A stretch of 12,293 nucleotides of DNA from Thermoplasmatota archaeon. GTDB lineage: Archaea > Thermoplasmatota > E2 > JACPAO01 > JAHFTW01. Location of the stretch: positions 1 to 12,293 of the forward strand of contig JANQNI010000181.1 in the NCBI GenBank assembly GCA_028289805.1, given 5' to 3'. The notes under the pieces were generated by a model. That model was not told where the DNA came from, made no database searches, and was given only the letters and a program-made list of their open reading frames with translations. Shown one piece after another: positions 5,955 to 12,293 of the stretch. Within the stretch, counting starts at the first letter, position 1. The number at the start of each line of letters is the position of its first letter. Both the position numbers and the translations under genes were made by a program.

Positions 5955-7826
5955 CTACTCCGTCGCGTCGTCAGCCTCGTCCCACCCCGGCGGCGTGAAC
6001 AGGCTCGACCCGTCCCGCTGCACCAGGGGCAGCTTCAGCACGCTGGTCTCGTCGGCGTGGATGGTGACGGGGTTGTTGACGACGGAGGGCATGTAGTCGC
6101 GTCCACCGGTGGCGACGACCAGTTCCAACTCGTTCCCGGCGGGCACGAGGGCGTCGAGGGGGAAGAACTCCATCTTGGCCACGATGGGCTGCATCGGGGT
6201 GACGACCTGCATCTCGGTGCCGCCCGCGTGGTAGCGCAGGTCCATGATGGCGTGGCCGATGCGGCGGTCGTCGGTCGCATCGCGCAGTTCGGCGTACACC
6301 ATGCCGCCGGGGCCCTCGGGGGTGACGGTGACGTGGAACAGGGGCAGGCCGGCGATGCGGGTGTCCTCGGTGTCGCTGAGGGCGCCGACGTCGAAGGTGA
6401 GCTTGTTGTTGGGGCCTTGGTGGCCGCCGGTGAAGGGGTCGTAGACGCCGTAGATGCGGGAACCCATGCCGCTGGTCTGGGTCATGGCGTCCATGCCGAC
6501 GTTCTTCCAGGCGAGGTCGGCGGGAGGCCAGGTCGTCTCGATGCGCCACTGGTTGGCGTCGTCCTCGATCTCGACGTGGAGTTGGGGCCGGTCGCCGGTG
6601 CCCTTGAGGTAGTGGTCGAACCACTCCAGGAGGTCCTGCGCCCAGTCCCAGCGCAGGTTCTCGGGGTGCTCGCTGACGCGGTCGGGGTAGTGGTGGCCCC
6701 ACTGGCCGAAGAGGCCCTTCATCTCCAGCCCCTTCGCCTCAAGCTCCTGGTAGAAGGGGAAGGCCATGTGGGGGTCGACGTTCCAGTCCTGCATGCCGTG
6801 GATGAAGTAGACGCTGCCCTCGTAGTTGGCCAGCACCTCCTCCCTGAAGCTGCGCTCCTCCCAGTAGCTGCCCTCCTCCAGGGCGGCTGCGGCGGGGTCG
6901 CCGCCGTAGACGTAGGCCGCGGCGGCCTGGGCGGCGCCGGTCTGGGTGTCGGCGCAGAGGCTGTTCTCGACGACCTGGCGCGCCAGGAGTTGCGGGTCGA
7001 AGTGCTCGCCGCCGGTGACGGGGTCGTTGCCGGTGTAGGTGAAGGCGTAGTAGAGGCCCCAGAGGACGCCGGGGGCGCGGAACTCGGCCGAGCCGTTGCG
7101 CCACATCAGGTCCAGTTGGCCGTAGAGGCCGCTGATGGGGACGACGGTCTTCAGTTCGGGCAGGTCGGGGGCCATGGCGGCCTCCCAGGGGGTGCTGCCG
7201 TCGTAGCTGCGGCCGATGAGGCCGACGGCGCCGTTGCTCCAGGGGGCGTTGCCGAGGAAGCGGACGGATTCCTGGACGCCCGCCTGCTCGACGGGGCCCA
7301 TGAGGTCCATGCAGCCGGTGGAGTCGCCGGTGCCGGTGACGCTGACCTGGGCGATGACGTAGCCGTGCGGGACGAGGTTTTCAATCAGGAAGCCGCCGAG
7401 GCGGTTGGCGGGCTCGGTGGCGTGGACGTCGCCGAGGGCCGGCTCGCCGTAGTAGGGGCCGATGTCGGCCACGACGGGCAGGCGGCATTCCTCGGGGAGG
7501 TCCTCGGCGTCCCAGTCGCAGCCGTCGATGTCGGGGAAGAACAGGCCCATGTGGATGTCGGCGGTGGGCAGGCCGGTGCCGACGGGCATGTCGACGGTGA
7601 TGACCTTGCCGACGCCGTCGAGGACGCCGTGGGGCCCCGCCTCCAGGACGCGGCTGTAGGGGTGGTTCTCGGGGTCGGTGACGAAGTCGAGGCCGGCTCG
7701 GTCCTGGACCCGCGTGATGGTGCTGTCGAGGTCGGCGTCGGCGTTGTCGGGGGCCGTGTTGCCGCCGTCGAGGCAGCCGGAGAGGGTCAACAACGCCACG
7801 AGGACGAGGCTGGACAGGAACCGCAT
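5955..7826 (-). CDS. CocE/NonD-type (X-Pro dipeptidyl-peptidase family) alpha/beta hydrolase lipoprotein
   Basis: The 623-residue product begins with a Sec signal peptide and lipobox LSGC (Cys18), so it should be a lipid-anchored surface protein. The catalytic domain carries the nucleophile motif GRSYDG (Ser207), an acid in HGMQDWNVD (Asp347) and the histidine in GQWGHHYPD (His378). This is the triad order of the S15/CocE hydrolases. A beta-rich C-terminal domain (about 450-615) corresponds to the non-catalytic X-Pro dipeptidyl-peptidase jelly-roll domain. Family members release Xaa-Pro dipeptides or hydrolyse esters and amides; the substrate here cannot be read from sequence. I chose ATG 7826: it starts directly at the signal peptide and lies about 27 nt after a TATA-like box. 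The upstream ATG at 7853 falls inside that box. It is paralogous to the hydrolase at 8384-10231. Confidence 0.9.
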   Translation of the reverse strand: MRFLSSLVLVALLTLSGCLDGGNTAPDNADADLDSTITRVQDRAGLDFVTDPENHPYSRVLEAGPHGVLDGVGKVITVDMPVGTGLPTADIHMGLFFPDIDGCDWDAEDLPEECRLPVVADIGPYYGEPALGDVHATEPANRLGGFLIENLVPHGYVIAQVSVTGTGDSTGCMDLMGPVEQAGVQESVRFLGNAPWSNGAVGLIGRSYDGSTPWEAAMAPDLPELKTVVPISGLYGQLDLMWRNGSAEFRAPGVLWGLYYAFTYTGNDPVTGGEHFDPQLLARQVVENSLCADTQTGAAQAAAAYVYGGDPAAAALEEGSYWEERSFREEVLANYEGSVYFIHGMQDWNVDPHMAFPFYQELEAKGLEMKGLFGQWGHHYPDRVSEHPENLRWDWAQDLLEWFDHYLKGTGDRPQLHVEIEDDANQWRIETTWPPADLAWKNVGMDAMTQTSGMGSRIYGVYDPFTGGHQGPNNKLTFDVGALSDTEDTRIAGLPLFHVTVTPEGPGGMVYAELRDATDDRRIGHAIMDLRYHAGGTEMQVVTPMQPIVAKMEFFPLDALVPAGNELELVVATGGRDYMPSVVNNPVTIHADETSVLKLPLVQRDGSSLFTPPGWDEADDATE

Positions 7827-7848
7827 GGTTCGAAGTGAGGGCTCGCGG

Positions 7849-7855
7849 GGCATAG
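7849..7855 (-). promoter_or_regulatory. TATA-like box for first hydrolase lipoprotein
   Basis: CCTATGC on the minus strand is centred about 26-27 nt before ATG 7826. This spacing implies a leaderless or nearly leaderless transcript and supports ATG 7826 over the ATG at 7853. Confidence 0.45.
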
Positions 7856-7933
7856 GCGTTGTGGCGTCGGGACAACGACCACGCGCCCGGAGGCACCCGA
7901 GCCATCGGGACGTTCGAATCATCCCCAGGGGTG

Positions 7934-7940
7934 CTTATGG
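7934..7940 (+). promoter_or_regulatory. TATA-like box for six-cysteine secreted protein
   Basis: CTTATGG is centred 25 nt before ATG 7962 in otherwise GC-rich DNA. No Shine-Dalgarno precedes the ATG, consistent with a leaderless transcript. It is divergent from the first hydrolase promoter, about 80 bp away. Confidence 0.45.
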
Positions 7941-7961
7941 ACGTCGGGCTGATGCGGACCC

Positions 7962-8309
7962 ATGCGAACCACGCTTCTCGCGGCGCTCTCATGCATGTTC
8001 TTGCTCCTGGCCGTCCTCCCGGGTGCTCAGGCGGACGATCTTTGCCTGGGCAATGACCGGGACCCCGACAACTACACGCGCGTCTGCCCGACCAACGCCC
8101 CCGGCGGAGGACACGACCGCGCGTCGTTCGTCTGCGTCGAATCGTACTCGACGGACGGGTACAACGAGGACTACGAGCGCGTGTGCGCGGCCTCGTACCA
8201 CGAGGAAGGGGCGTGCATCGTCGGGGGCGAGAACTACCACGGCAACCCCGGCGAGTCCTCGCACAGCTACGGGTGCCTGGTCGGAACCGACCGAAGCGGA
8301 TCCTCCTAG
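7962..8309 (+). CDS. small secreted six-cysteine protein
   Basis: The 115-residue product starts with a clear signal peptide (hydrophobic core at about 4-20, likely cleavage after AQA at residue 24). The mature part is about 91 residues, acidic, rich in Asp, Glu, Tyr, Ser and Gly, and has six cysteines at 28, 42, 58, 75, 85 and 105. They form three successive Cys-Cys units with 13, 16 and 19 residues between. The first two end in Y-x-R-V-C (YTRVC, YERVC), which suggests a degenerate three-fold internal repeat stabilised by three disulphides. No lipobox or membrane anchor is seen, so the protein should be released or bound to the cell surface. It lies between two paralogous hydrolase genes, divergent from the first and convergent with the second. 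I recognise no family. Confidence 0.8.
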   Translation: MRTTLLAALSCMFLLLAVLPGAQADDLCLGNDRDPDNYTRVCPTNAPGGGHDRASFVCVESYSTDGYNEDYERVCAASYHEEGACIVGGENYHGNPGESSHSYGCLVGTDRSGSS

Positions 8310-8324
8310 TCTGCGTTCCTCCAA

Positions 8325-8373
8325 GCCTCGGTCGCGTCACGGGAAGCACCCGGGACGACGACCGAGGCGTTTT
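8325..8373 (+). terminator. hairpin terminator after six-cysteine protein gene
   Basis: GCCTCGGTCG (8325-8334) pairs perfectly with CGACCGAGGC (8359-8368). The inner part can extend through CGTC/GACG and GGG/CCC, and TTTT follows at 8370-8373. It begins 16 bp after the stop of the six-cysteine gene and just past the stop of the convergent hydrolase gene. It resembles an intrinsic terminator on the plus strand. Archaea mostly terminate at T-runs without hairpins, so the stem may instead stabilise the 3' end. Confidence 0.55.
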
Positions 8374-8383
8374 GTCCGAAGCG

Positions 8384-10231
8384 TTACGCGTCGGAAGACG
8401 AGGAAGGCATGGGCGGCGCGAAGTAGCTTGCCGGGTCCGCCTCCAGAGTCGAGAGGCGCAGCGCGACGCTGTCCTCGTCCACCAGCACCGGCTGCAGCAC
8501 GGGGCTGGGCAGGAAGTCGTTGCCGGTGTTGGCGACGCGCACGCCCAGTTCGTGGCCCGCCGGGAGGGCGGAGGCGAAGTACTGGAAGGGGACCTCGATG
8601 TCCATCGCGACGCCGGGGACGACCGGGCCCTCGCCGCCGGGGGCGTGGCGCAGTTCGGTGATGCCGTAGGAGAGGCCGAAGTCCTCGCCCGTAGTGACGT
8701 CGAACAGCTCCACGTAGACTTGGCCGCCGGGGCCGGTGGGGGTGACGGTCATGGCGACGTGGCTGATGCCGGCCAGGACCGTCTCGTTCGCCGCGTCGAG
8801 GACGCCGAAGTTCCACTCCATCCCGGCCGCCGGGGTCACGGTGCCGTCGCCCGTGCTGGAGACGACGGGCAGTTCCAGGACGCTCGCGGCGCTGGGCTGC
8901 AGGGCGTCGTCGACGCGCCAGCGGCCGTCCTGCATCTCCACCTCGACGTGCAGGTCGGGCTGGGGCCCGGTCTCCATGAGGTAGAAGTCGAACCACTCCA
9001 GCATGTCCTGCGCCCAGTCGTAGCGCGGGTTGTCCGGGTGCTCGCTGACGCGGTCGGGGTAGTGGTGGCCCCACTGGCCCATCATCGCCTTGGCGTCCAG
9101 GCCCTTCTCCACGAGCGCCTGGTAGCCGATCGTGCCGGCGTGGGGGTCGACGTTGTCGTCCAGGAGGCCGTGGATGAGGTAGACGCTGCCGTCGTAGTTC
9201 GCGACAGCGCGCTCGACGAACGTGCGCTCGGCCCAGTAGGTGCCGTCCTGGTCGGTGACGCCGTCGCCGGTGAGGTAGGCGGCGGCGCCCACGGGGGCGG
9301 CGGTGGCGTAGTCGGGGCTGACGCTGTGCACGTCGCCGGCGTCGCCGTCGATGCCGTACTGGCCGTAGATGACGTTGTGGAAGGTCAGGATGCGGTCCTC
9401 GGAGGCGCCGTTCCAGGTGACCAGGTCCTGCAGGCCGCTGAGGCCGCTGATGGGGACGATGGTCTTCAGGTGCTCCGAGCCGTGGGCGGCGGCCATCCAT
9501 GGCGTGCTGCCGTCGTAGCTGCGGCCGATGAGGCCCACGTTGCCGTTGCTCCAGTCCTGGGTGCCCAGCCACTCGACGGCGTGGTGGACCCCGAGCTGCT
9601 CGGCCAGGCCGAACATGTCGAAGCAGTGCGTGGACTGCCCCGTGCCGAGCACGGAGACCTGCGCCACCGCGTAGCCGTGGGGCACGAAGGTGCTGATGAG
9701 CCACTCGCCCAGGCGACCGCTGCCGCGCTCGGTGGCCGGCACGTCGCCCTCGGTCAGGGGGCTGGGGTTGACCTGGTCGGGGGTGCCGTAGTAGGGACCC
9801 ACGTCGGCGATGACGGGGACGCGGCAGTCGGGCGTGTCCGGGACCTCGCTGTGGCGCGGCGCGAAGCCGACGAGCTCGCCCGTCGCCTCGTCCACGTGGA
9901 CGGAGCCGAAGTCGCAGCCGGGCACGTCGGGCAGGAACAGGCCCAGGTGCGCCCGCGCCCCGGCGGGGTCGACGGCGGCGCCGCCCTCGGTCGCGGGCAG
10001 GGGCACGTCCACGAAGGCGCTCAGGGCCGGCAGGACGTCCAGTTCGCCCAGTTCGAGGGGGAAGGACCACTCGCCCGTCAGGTTGAAGGGCAGCCCGGCG
10101 CGCTCGAAGACGCTCGTCAGGGCCGCCGCCTCTTCGGCTTGCAGGGGGTCTTGCTCGCCGCTGTCCAGGCAGCCGGAGAGGGCCGTGACGGCGAACAGGG
10201 ATGCAAGGAGCACCGCCGTGGGAATCCGCAT
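8384..10231 (-). CDS. CocE/NonD-type (X-Pro dipeptidyl-peptidase family) alpha/beta hydrolase lipoprotein, paralogue
   Basis: The 615-residue product has a Sec signal peptide with lipobox LSGC (Cys21), predicting surface anchoring. The triad is Ser238 (GRSYDG), Asp358 (HGLLDDNVD) and His389 (GQWGHHYPD). A C-terminal beta-rich domain spans about 450-600. It is clearly paralogous to the hydrolase at 5955-7826, sharing long near-identical stretches around the active site (PISGL, GRSYDGSTPW, WGHHYPDRVSEHP, YDWAQD/WDWAQD). The regions before about residue 130 and after about 430 diverge. An extra segment near 105-135 and different cap sequences suggest a different substrate range. Both genes look intact. 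ATG 10231 lies about 28 nt after a TATA-like box. The protein is probably an exopeptidase or esterase feeding nutrient uptake; that role is inference from the family. Confidence 0.9.
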   Translation of the reverse strand: MRIPTAVLLASLFAVTALSGCLDSGEQDPLQAEEAAALTSVFERAGLPFNLTGEWSFPLELGELDVLPALSAFVDVPLPATEGGAAVDPAGARAHLGLFLPDVPGCDFGSVHVDEATGELVGFAPRHSEVPDTPDCRVPVIADVGPYYGTPDQVNPSPLTEGDVPATERGSGRLGEWLISTFVPHGYAVAQVSVLGTGQSTHCFDMFGLAEQLGVHHAVEWLGTQDWSNGNVGLIGRSYDGSTPWMAAAHGSEHLKTIVPISGLSGLQDLVTWNGASEDRILTFHNVIYGQYGIDGDAGDVHSVSPDYATAAPVGAAAYLTGDGVTDQDGTYWAERTFVERAVANYDGSVYLIHGLLDDNVDPHAGTIGYQALVEKGLDAKAMMGQWGHHYPDRVSEHPDNPRYDWAQDMLEWFDFYLMETGPQPDLHVEVEMQDGRWRVDDALQPSAASVLELPVVSSTGDGTVTPAAGMEWNFGVLDAANETVLAGISHVAMTVTPTGPGGQVYVELFDVTTGEDFGLSYGITELRHAPGGEGPVVPGVAMDIEVPFQYFASALPAGHELGVRVANTGNDFLPSPVLQPVLVDEDSVALRLSTLEADPASYFAPPMPSSSSDA

Positions 10232-10255
10232 GGCCGCTGGATGCCCGGGGTGGTG

Positions 10256-10262
10256 TCTTAAC
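10256..10262 (-). promoter_or_regulatory. TATA-like box for second hydrolase lipoprotein
   Basis: GTTAAGA on the minus strand is centred about 28 nt before ATG 10231. It is the most AT-rich spot in this intergenic region and again predicts an almost leaderless transcript. Confidence 0.45.
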
Positions 10263-10301
10263 GATTGTCGGCCGCGCGTGACGCACGAGGACCTCGATGG
10301 G

Positions 10302-10313
10302 CCCCGGCCGGGG
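10302..10313. repeat. 12-bp perfect palindrome in divergent intergenic region
   Basis: CCCCGGCCGGGG is self-complementary. It lies between the second hydrolase promoter and the eight-cysteine gene start, 40-70 bp from each. It could be a regulator site shared by both, but GC-only palindromes arise readily by chance here. Confidence 0.25.
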
Positions 10314-10350
10314 AGGCGAACCCTCTTGGTTGCGGGAGCGATGCGTTGCC

Positions 10351-10821
10351 ATGCGTTCCTTCGCTACCCTGGGCGCCCTCGCCCTCTTGGCGCTCGCCCT
10401 CGCGCCCACCGCCTCCGCCGAGGCAGGCACCGACATCGTCGACGCGAACACCGACCTCAAGTCCTGGGTCCGCTACGTCGTCGGCTGGACCACGTGCGCC
10501 GCCGACCCCGTGTGTGACCCCGAGCCGTTCCTCAGCGGCCCCGGCGGCTACGTCGTCGCATACATCCTGTGCGCTGCCCACCCCACCTGCGACCCCGAGC
10601 CACTGCTGGGCGGCTCCCAGTACGCAGCCAGCGCCGACACACACGCCGCCCCCGGCTGCAACATCGGCCTCCACCTCGACTGCGAGGCCCCCTGCGCCCG
10701 CGTCTACAGCCAGGGCCACATCGTCTGGCTCAACCCACCCCGCGTGCAGTTCGACTCCGAGGAGTGCCGTGCGGGGAACGTCGCCCTCGACGCCCTGCGC
10801 GACAGCATCAGCGCGATGTAG
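10351..10821 (+). CDS. secreted eight-cysteine protein with internal repeat
   Basis: The 156-residue product starts with a signal peptide (core at about 6-19, likely cleavage after ASA at residue 23). The mature protein has eight cysteines (49, 55, 74, 80, 103, 111, 115, 139), probably four disulphides. Residues about 41-63 and 67-88 are a direct repeat, each with YVV, then C-x5-C followed by DPEP (CAADPVCDPEP, CAAHPTCDPEP). The second half has no repeat. ATG 10351 was chosen because it opens the signal peptide; the frame is open further upstream, but those residues are not signal-like. It is divergent from the second hydrolase gene. No lipobox, anchor or known family is visible. It resembles the six-cysteine protein only in being small, exported and disulphide-rich. 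Confidence 0.75.
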   Translation: MRSFATLGALALLALALAPTASAEAGTDIVDANTDLKSWVRYVVGWTTCAADPVCDPEPFLSGPGGYVVAYILCAAHPTCDPEPLLGGSQYAASADTHAAPGCNIGLHLDCEAPCARVYSQGHIVWLNPPRVQFDSEECRAGNVALDALRDSISAM

Positions 10822-10980
10822 AAGCTCCAGCCCTGGCTCCCGAGTGCCGCAGGCTCCAGGAGTGCATGCTGCGATGCGCACGGACATCTTCCACGGCCTC
10901 CGCACCCACCTGCGTCGGTCCGCACACCTCCTCCCCCCCACGCCCCTCCACCCCGTTGCATCCTTGCGGCCGCCCTCCAA

Positions 10981-10999
10981 GGGGTCCACCAAGGACCCC
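10981..10999. repeat. perfect inverted repeat upstream of the coiled-coil gene promoter
   Basis: GGGGTCC (10981-10987) and GGACCCC (10993-10999) are perfect 7-base arms around ACCAA. The repeat ends 10 bp before the TATA-like box, where a regulator could act on recruitment of TBP/TFB. It could instead be a hairpin in the 3' region of the upstream gene, but the absence of a T-run makes that less likely. The preceding stretch 10822-10980 contains no gene I can support; it is pyrimidine-rich from about 10910. Confidence 0.4.
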
Positions 11000-11009
11000 C
11001 CACAAGGCG

Positions 11010-11016
11010 CATATAC
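11010..11016 (+). promoter_or_regulatory. TATA box for COG1340 coiled-coil gene
   Basis: CATATAC is the clearest TATA element in the window. It is centred about 27 nt before ATG 11041, so transcription would begin at or next to the start codon. It therefore supports ATG 11041 over GTG 11020. Confidence 0.65.
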
Positions 11017-11040
11017 AAGGTGGCCGTCGACGCGCACCAT

Positions 11041-11916
11041 ATGGTGACCGCTCAGGTCGAGGACTCCATGTCCCCGTTGGAACGGAAGGAACAACTCCAG
11101 CAGAAGGCGAACCAGCTTCGCAAGGAGCGCGACCGCCTCAACGACGAGGCGCGCGCCCACGCCGAGGAGCGTGACACGTACAACGCCAAGGTGCGCGGTC
11201 TGGTCAACGAGGCCAACGAGCACAAGAAGCGCCGCGACGAACTCAACGAGGGCGTCCGGCGCCAGAAGGAGGTCCGGGACGAGGCCAACCGCATCGCGGA
11301 CGAGGCGATGAAGGTGGCCGACGCCATGCGCCGCGACCGCATGCCCGACGGCGCCGCCAACGTCAACGTCACCCGCCTGAAGAAGGAGGCCCGCCAGCTG
11401 GAGTACCAGCAGATGACCTCCGTCATGACCCCGGCCAAGGAGCGCGCCCTCATCGAGCGCCTCCAGGAGATCGGCAAGCTGCTGCGCGAGAAGGAGAAGG
11501 TGCTGCGCGCCGACCCCGAGCTCAAGAGCAGCATGGAGAAGGCGGAACAGCTCAAGGAGAAGGCGGAGAAGGAGCACGCCAAGGTCGCAGAGCTGGCCGA
11601 GAAGGCGCAGGGCGAGCACGACGCCATGATCAAGCTCTACAAGGAGTCCGACAAGCTGCGCAAGGTCGCGGACAAGCTCCAGGAGAAGTTCGTCGTCTCC
11701 AAGATGGAGGCGGACAAGATCCACAAGGCGTACATCGAGTACGTCAACCAGATCCACGAGATCGAGGACAGCCTCGGCGGCGGTGGCGGACGCGTCGGCG
11801 CCGGCGACCAGAAGAAGGCCGAGGCGGCCGCCGACGAGGTCTACGAGCGCTTCAAGAAGGGCGAGAAGCTGTCCACCGAGGACCTGCTCACCCTCCAGAA
11901 GGCCGGCCTGCTGTAG
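11041..11916 (+). CDS. archaeal coiled-coil protein (COG1340 type)
   Basis: The 291-residue product is almost wholly alpha-helical coiled coil from about residue 12 to 240. It has dense heptads rich in Glu, Lys, Arg, Ala and Leu and no membrane helix or signal. A glycine-rich hinge (residues 246-250) separates a short conserved-looking C-terminal piece (AADEVYERFKKGEKLSTEDL) ending KAGLL. The length, the long central coil and this C-terminal element match the uncharacterised archaeal COG1340 proteins, which are sometimes mis-annotated as phosphoserine phosphatase. No phosphatase motif is present. ATG 11041 is chosen from the TATA spacing; ATG 11068 (MSPLERKEQL) is an alternative. It is probably a cytoplasmic structural or scaffold protein; the molecular role is unknown. 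Confidence 0.85.
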   Translation: MVTAQVEDSMSPLERKEQLQQKANQLRKERDRLNDEARAHAEERDTYNAKVRGLVNEANEHKKRRDELNEGVRRQKEVRDEANRIADEAMKVADAMRRDRMPDGAANVNVTRLKKEARQLEYQQMTSVMTPAKERALIERLQEIGKLLREKEKVLRADPELKSSMEKAEQLKEKAEKEHAKVAELAEKAQGEHDAMIKLYKESDKLRKVADKLQEKFVVSKMEADKIHKAYIEYVNQIHEIEDSLGGGGGRVGAGDQKKAEAAADEVYERFKKGEKLSTEDLLTLQKAGLL

Positions 11917-11929
11917 GCCGCGCGGCACC

Positions 11930-11979
11930 CCGCCTCCCCTCCCTCTCCCCTCATCCTCCCCTCCTTCCCCCTCCGTTTG
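11930..11979 (+). other. pyrimidine-rich tract after the coiled-coil gene
   Basis: About 50 nt of nearly pure C and T follow the stop codon, with short T pairs and triplets and no stable hairpin. Pyrimidine-rich 3' ends are common at archaeal termination sites, so it may end the coiled-coil transcript. There is no direct proof. Confidence 0.3.
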
Positions 11980-12030
11980 GCCGCCCGTCCGGGCCGGCAC
12001 CGTCAAACCCGTGCGACGCTCGGGGACCCC

Positions 12031-12276
12031 ATGGCGTTGACCCCGCAGGGCATCATGGGCCTCTGGCTGGCCGTCGGCATCGGGGCCGGGGCCGCCGTGG
12101 GCGTGGCCGTCGGCCGCCCCGAGGTGGGCATCCCGTTGGGCGTCGGCGCCGGATTGGTGGTGGGCGGCCTGTTGACGCGGGGACGCTCGGGGACCATCGA
12201 GGCGTTGGAGGCGGAAGGCGAGGAGGCACAGGATGAGGCCCCCACGCACGACCCCGACCAGACCCCCCGACCCTGA
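12031..12276 (+). CDS. small glycine-rich membrane protein, two predicted helices
   Basis: The 81-residue product has two hydrophobic segments, about 8-28 and 32-49, joined by a tight GRPEVG turn. Both are packed with small residues spaced as glycine zippers (GIGAGAAVGVAVG, GVGAGLVVGG). The rest is a hydrophilic acidic tail (EALEAEGEEAQDEA). No catalytic motif or known family is recognised. It follows the coiled-coil gene by 114 bp. ATG 12031 was chosen because the hydrophobic part starts right after it; upstream codons read as arginine-rich noise. The weakly AT-rich TCAAAC near 12003-12008 is about 25 nt before the ATG and could be a poor TATA box. Confidence 0.65.
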   Translation: MALTPQGIMGLWLAVGIGAGAAVGVAVGRPEVGIPLGVGAGLVVGGLLTRGRSGTIEALEAEGEEAQDEAPTHDPDQTPRP

Positions 12277-12293
12277 CTACGCGGATTGAGCCT

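Noticed and set aside
5883..7838. Plus-strand open frame of about 650 codons opposite the first hydrolase
   Set aside because: Val/Gly/Ala/Asp-rich mirror of a well supported hydrolase gene; no domain or start signal.
8183..10261. Plus-strand open frame of about 690 codons opposite the second hydrolase
   Set aside because: Same mirror effect. It also overlaps the six-cysteine gene in another frame and crosses the terminator hairpin.
11041..11916. Phosphoserine phosphatase annotation, sometimes given to this family
   Set aside because: The protein is a long coiled coil with no haloacid dehalogenase motif (no DxDxT, no conserved Lys/Asp pairs).
1..12293. CRISPR array, rRNA or insertion sequence
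   Set aside because: No regularly spaced repeats, rRNA-like stretches or transposase-like frames with terminal inverted repeats were seen on either strand.

Overview
The window most likely comes from a high-G+C archaeon, probably in or near Thermoplasmatota; the phylum is an inference. Four things point to archaea. The tRNA-Gln has the archaeal A1-U72 pair and no encoded CCA. There is a COG1340-type archaeal coiled-coil protein. Several genes have a TATA-like box 25-28 nt before the ATG and almost no 5' leader, which suggests leaderless transcripts. The lipoproteins carry Sec-type lipoboxes rather than the twin-arginine signals usual in haloarchaea.

Layout. Positions 1-1350 look like the worn end of an integrated element: two small membrane-protein genes and the C-terminal part of a tyrosine recombinase, pointing into the 3' end of a tRNA-Gln(TTG) gene (1357-1429, minus). 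The core chromosome resumes with a dodecin-like gene (1566-1826, plus), convergent with an ABC-F ATPase gene (1841-3649, minus).

Positions 3777-5380 form an abruptly AT-rich island holding two translationally coupled genes: a four-helix membrane protein and a DUF4868-like protein. Their order, architecture and overlap match the two-gene Kiwa anti-phage system (KwaA-KwaB). This is the most notable content of the window. It sits in a GC-rich chromosome with no visible transposase or integrase beside it, and its last codon overlaps the stop codon of the next gene.

The right half is a secretion and cell-surface region. It holds an acidic-tailed protein of unknown function (5377-5862, minus) and two paralogous CocE/X-Pro-dipeptidyl-peptidase-type lipoproteins (5955-7826 and 8384-10231, both minus). 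A secreted six-cysteine protein (7962-8309, plus) lies between the two, and a secreted eight-cysteine protein (10351-10821, plus) is divergent from the second. The window ends with the COG1340 coiled-coil gene (11041-11916, plus) and a small glycine-rich two-helix membrane protein (12031-12276, plus).

The paralogous hydrolases look like surface-anchored peptidases or esterases. The two cysteine-rich proteins have promoters divergent from theirs or lie between them, so shared regulation is possible but unproven. Very long open frames antisense to the ABC-F and hydrolase genes are by-products of high-G+C codon use and are not annotated.
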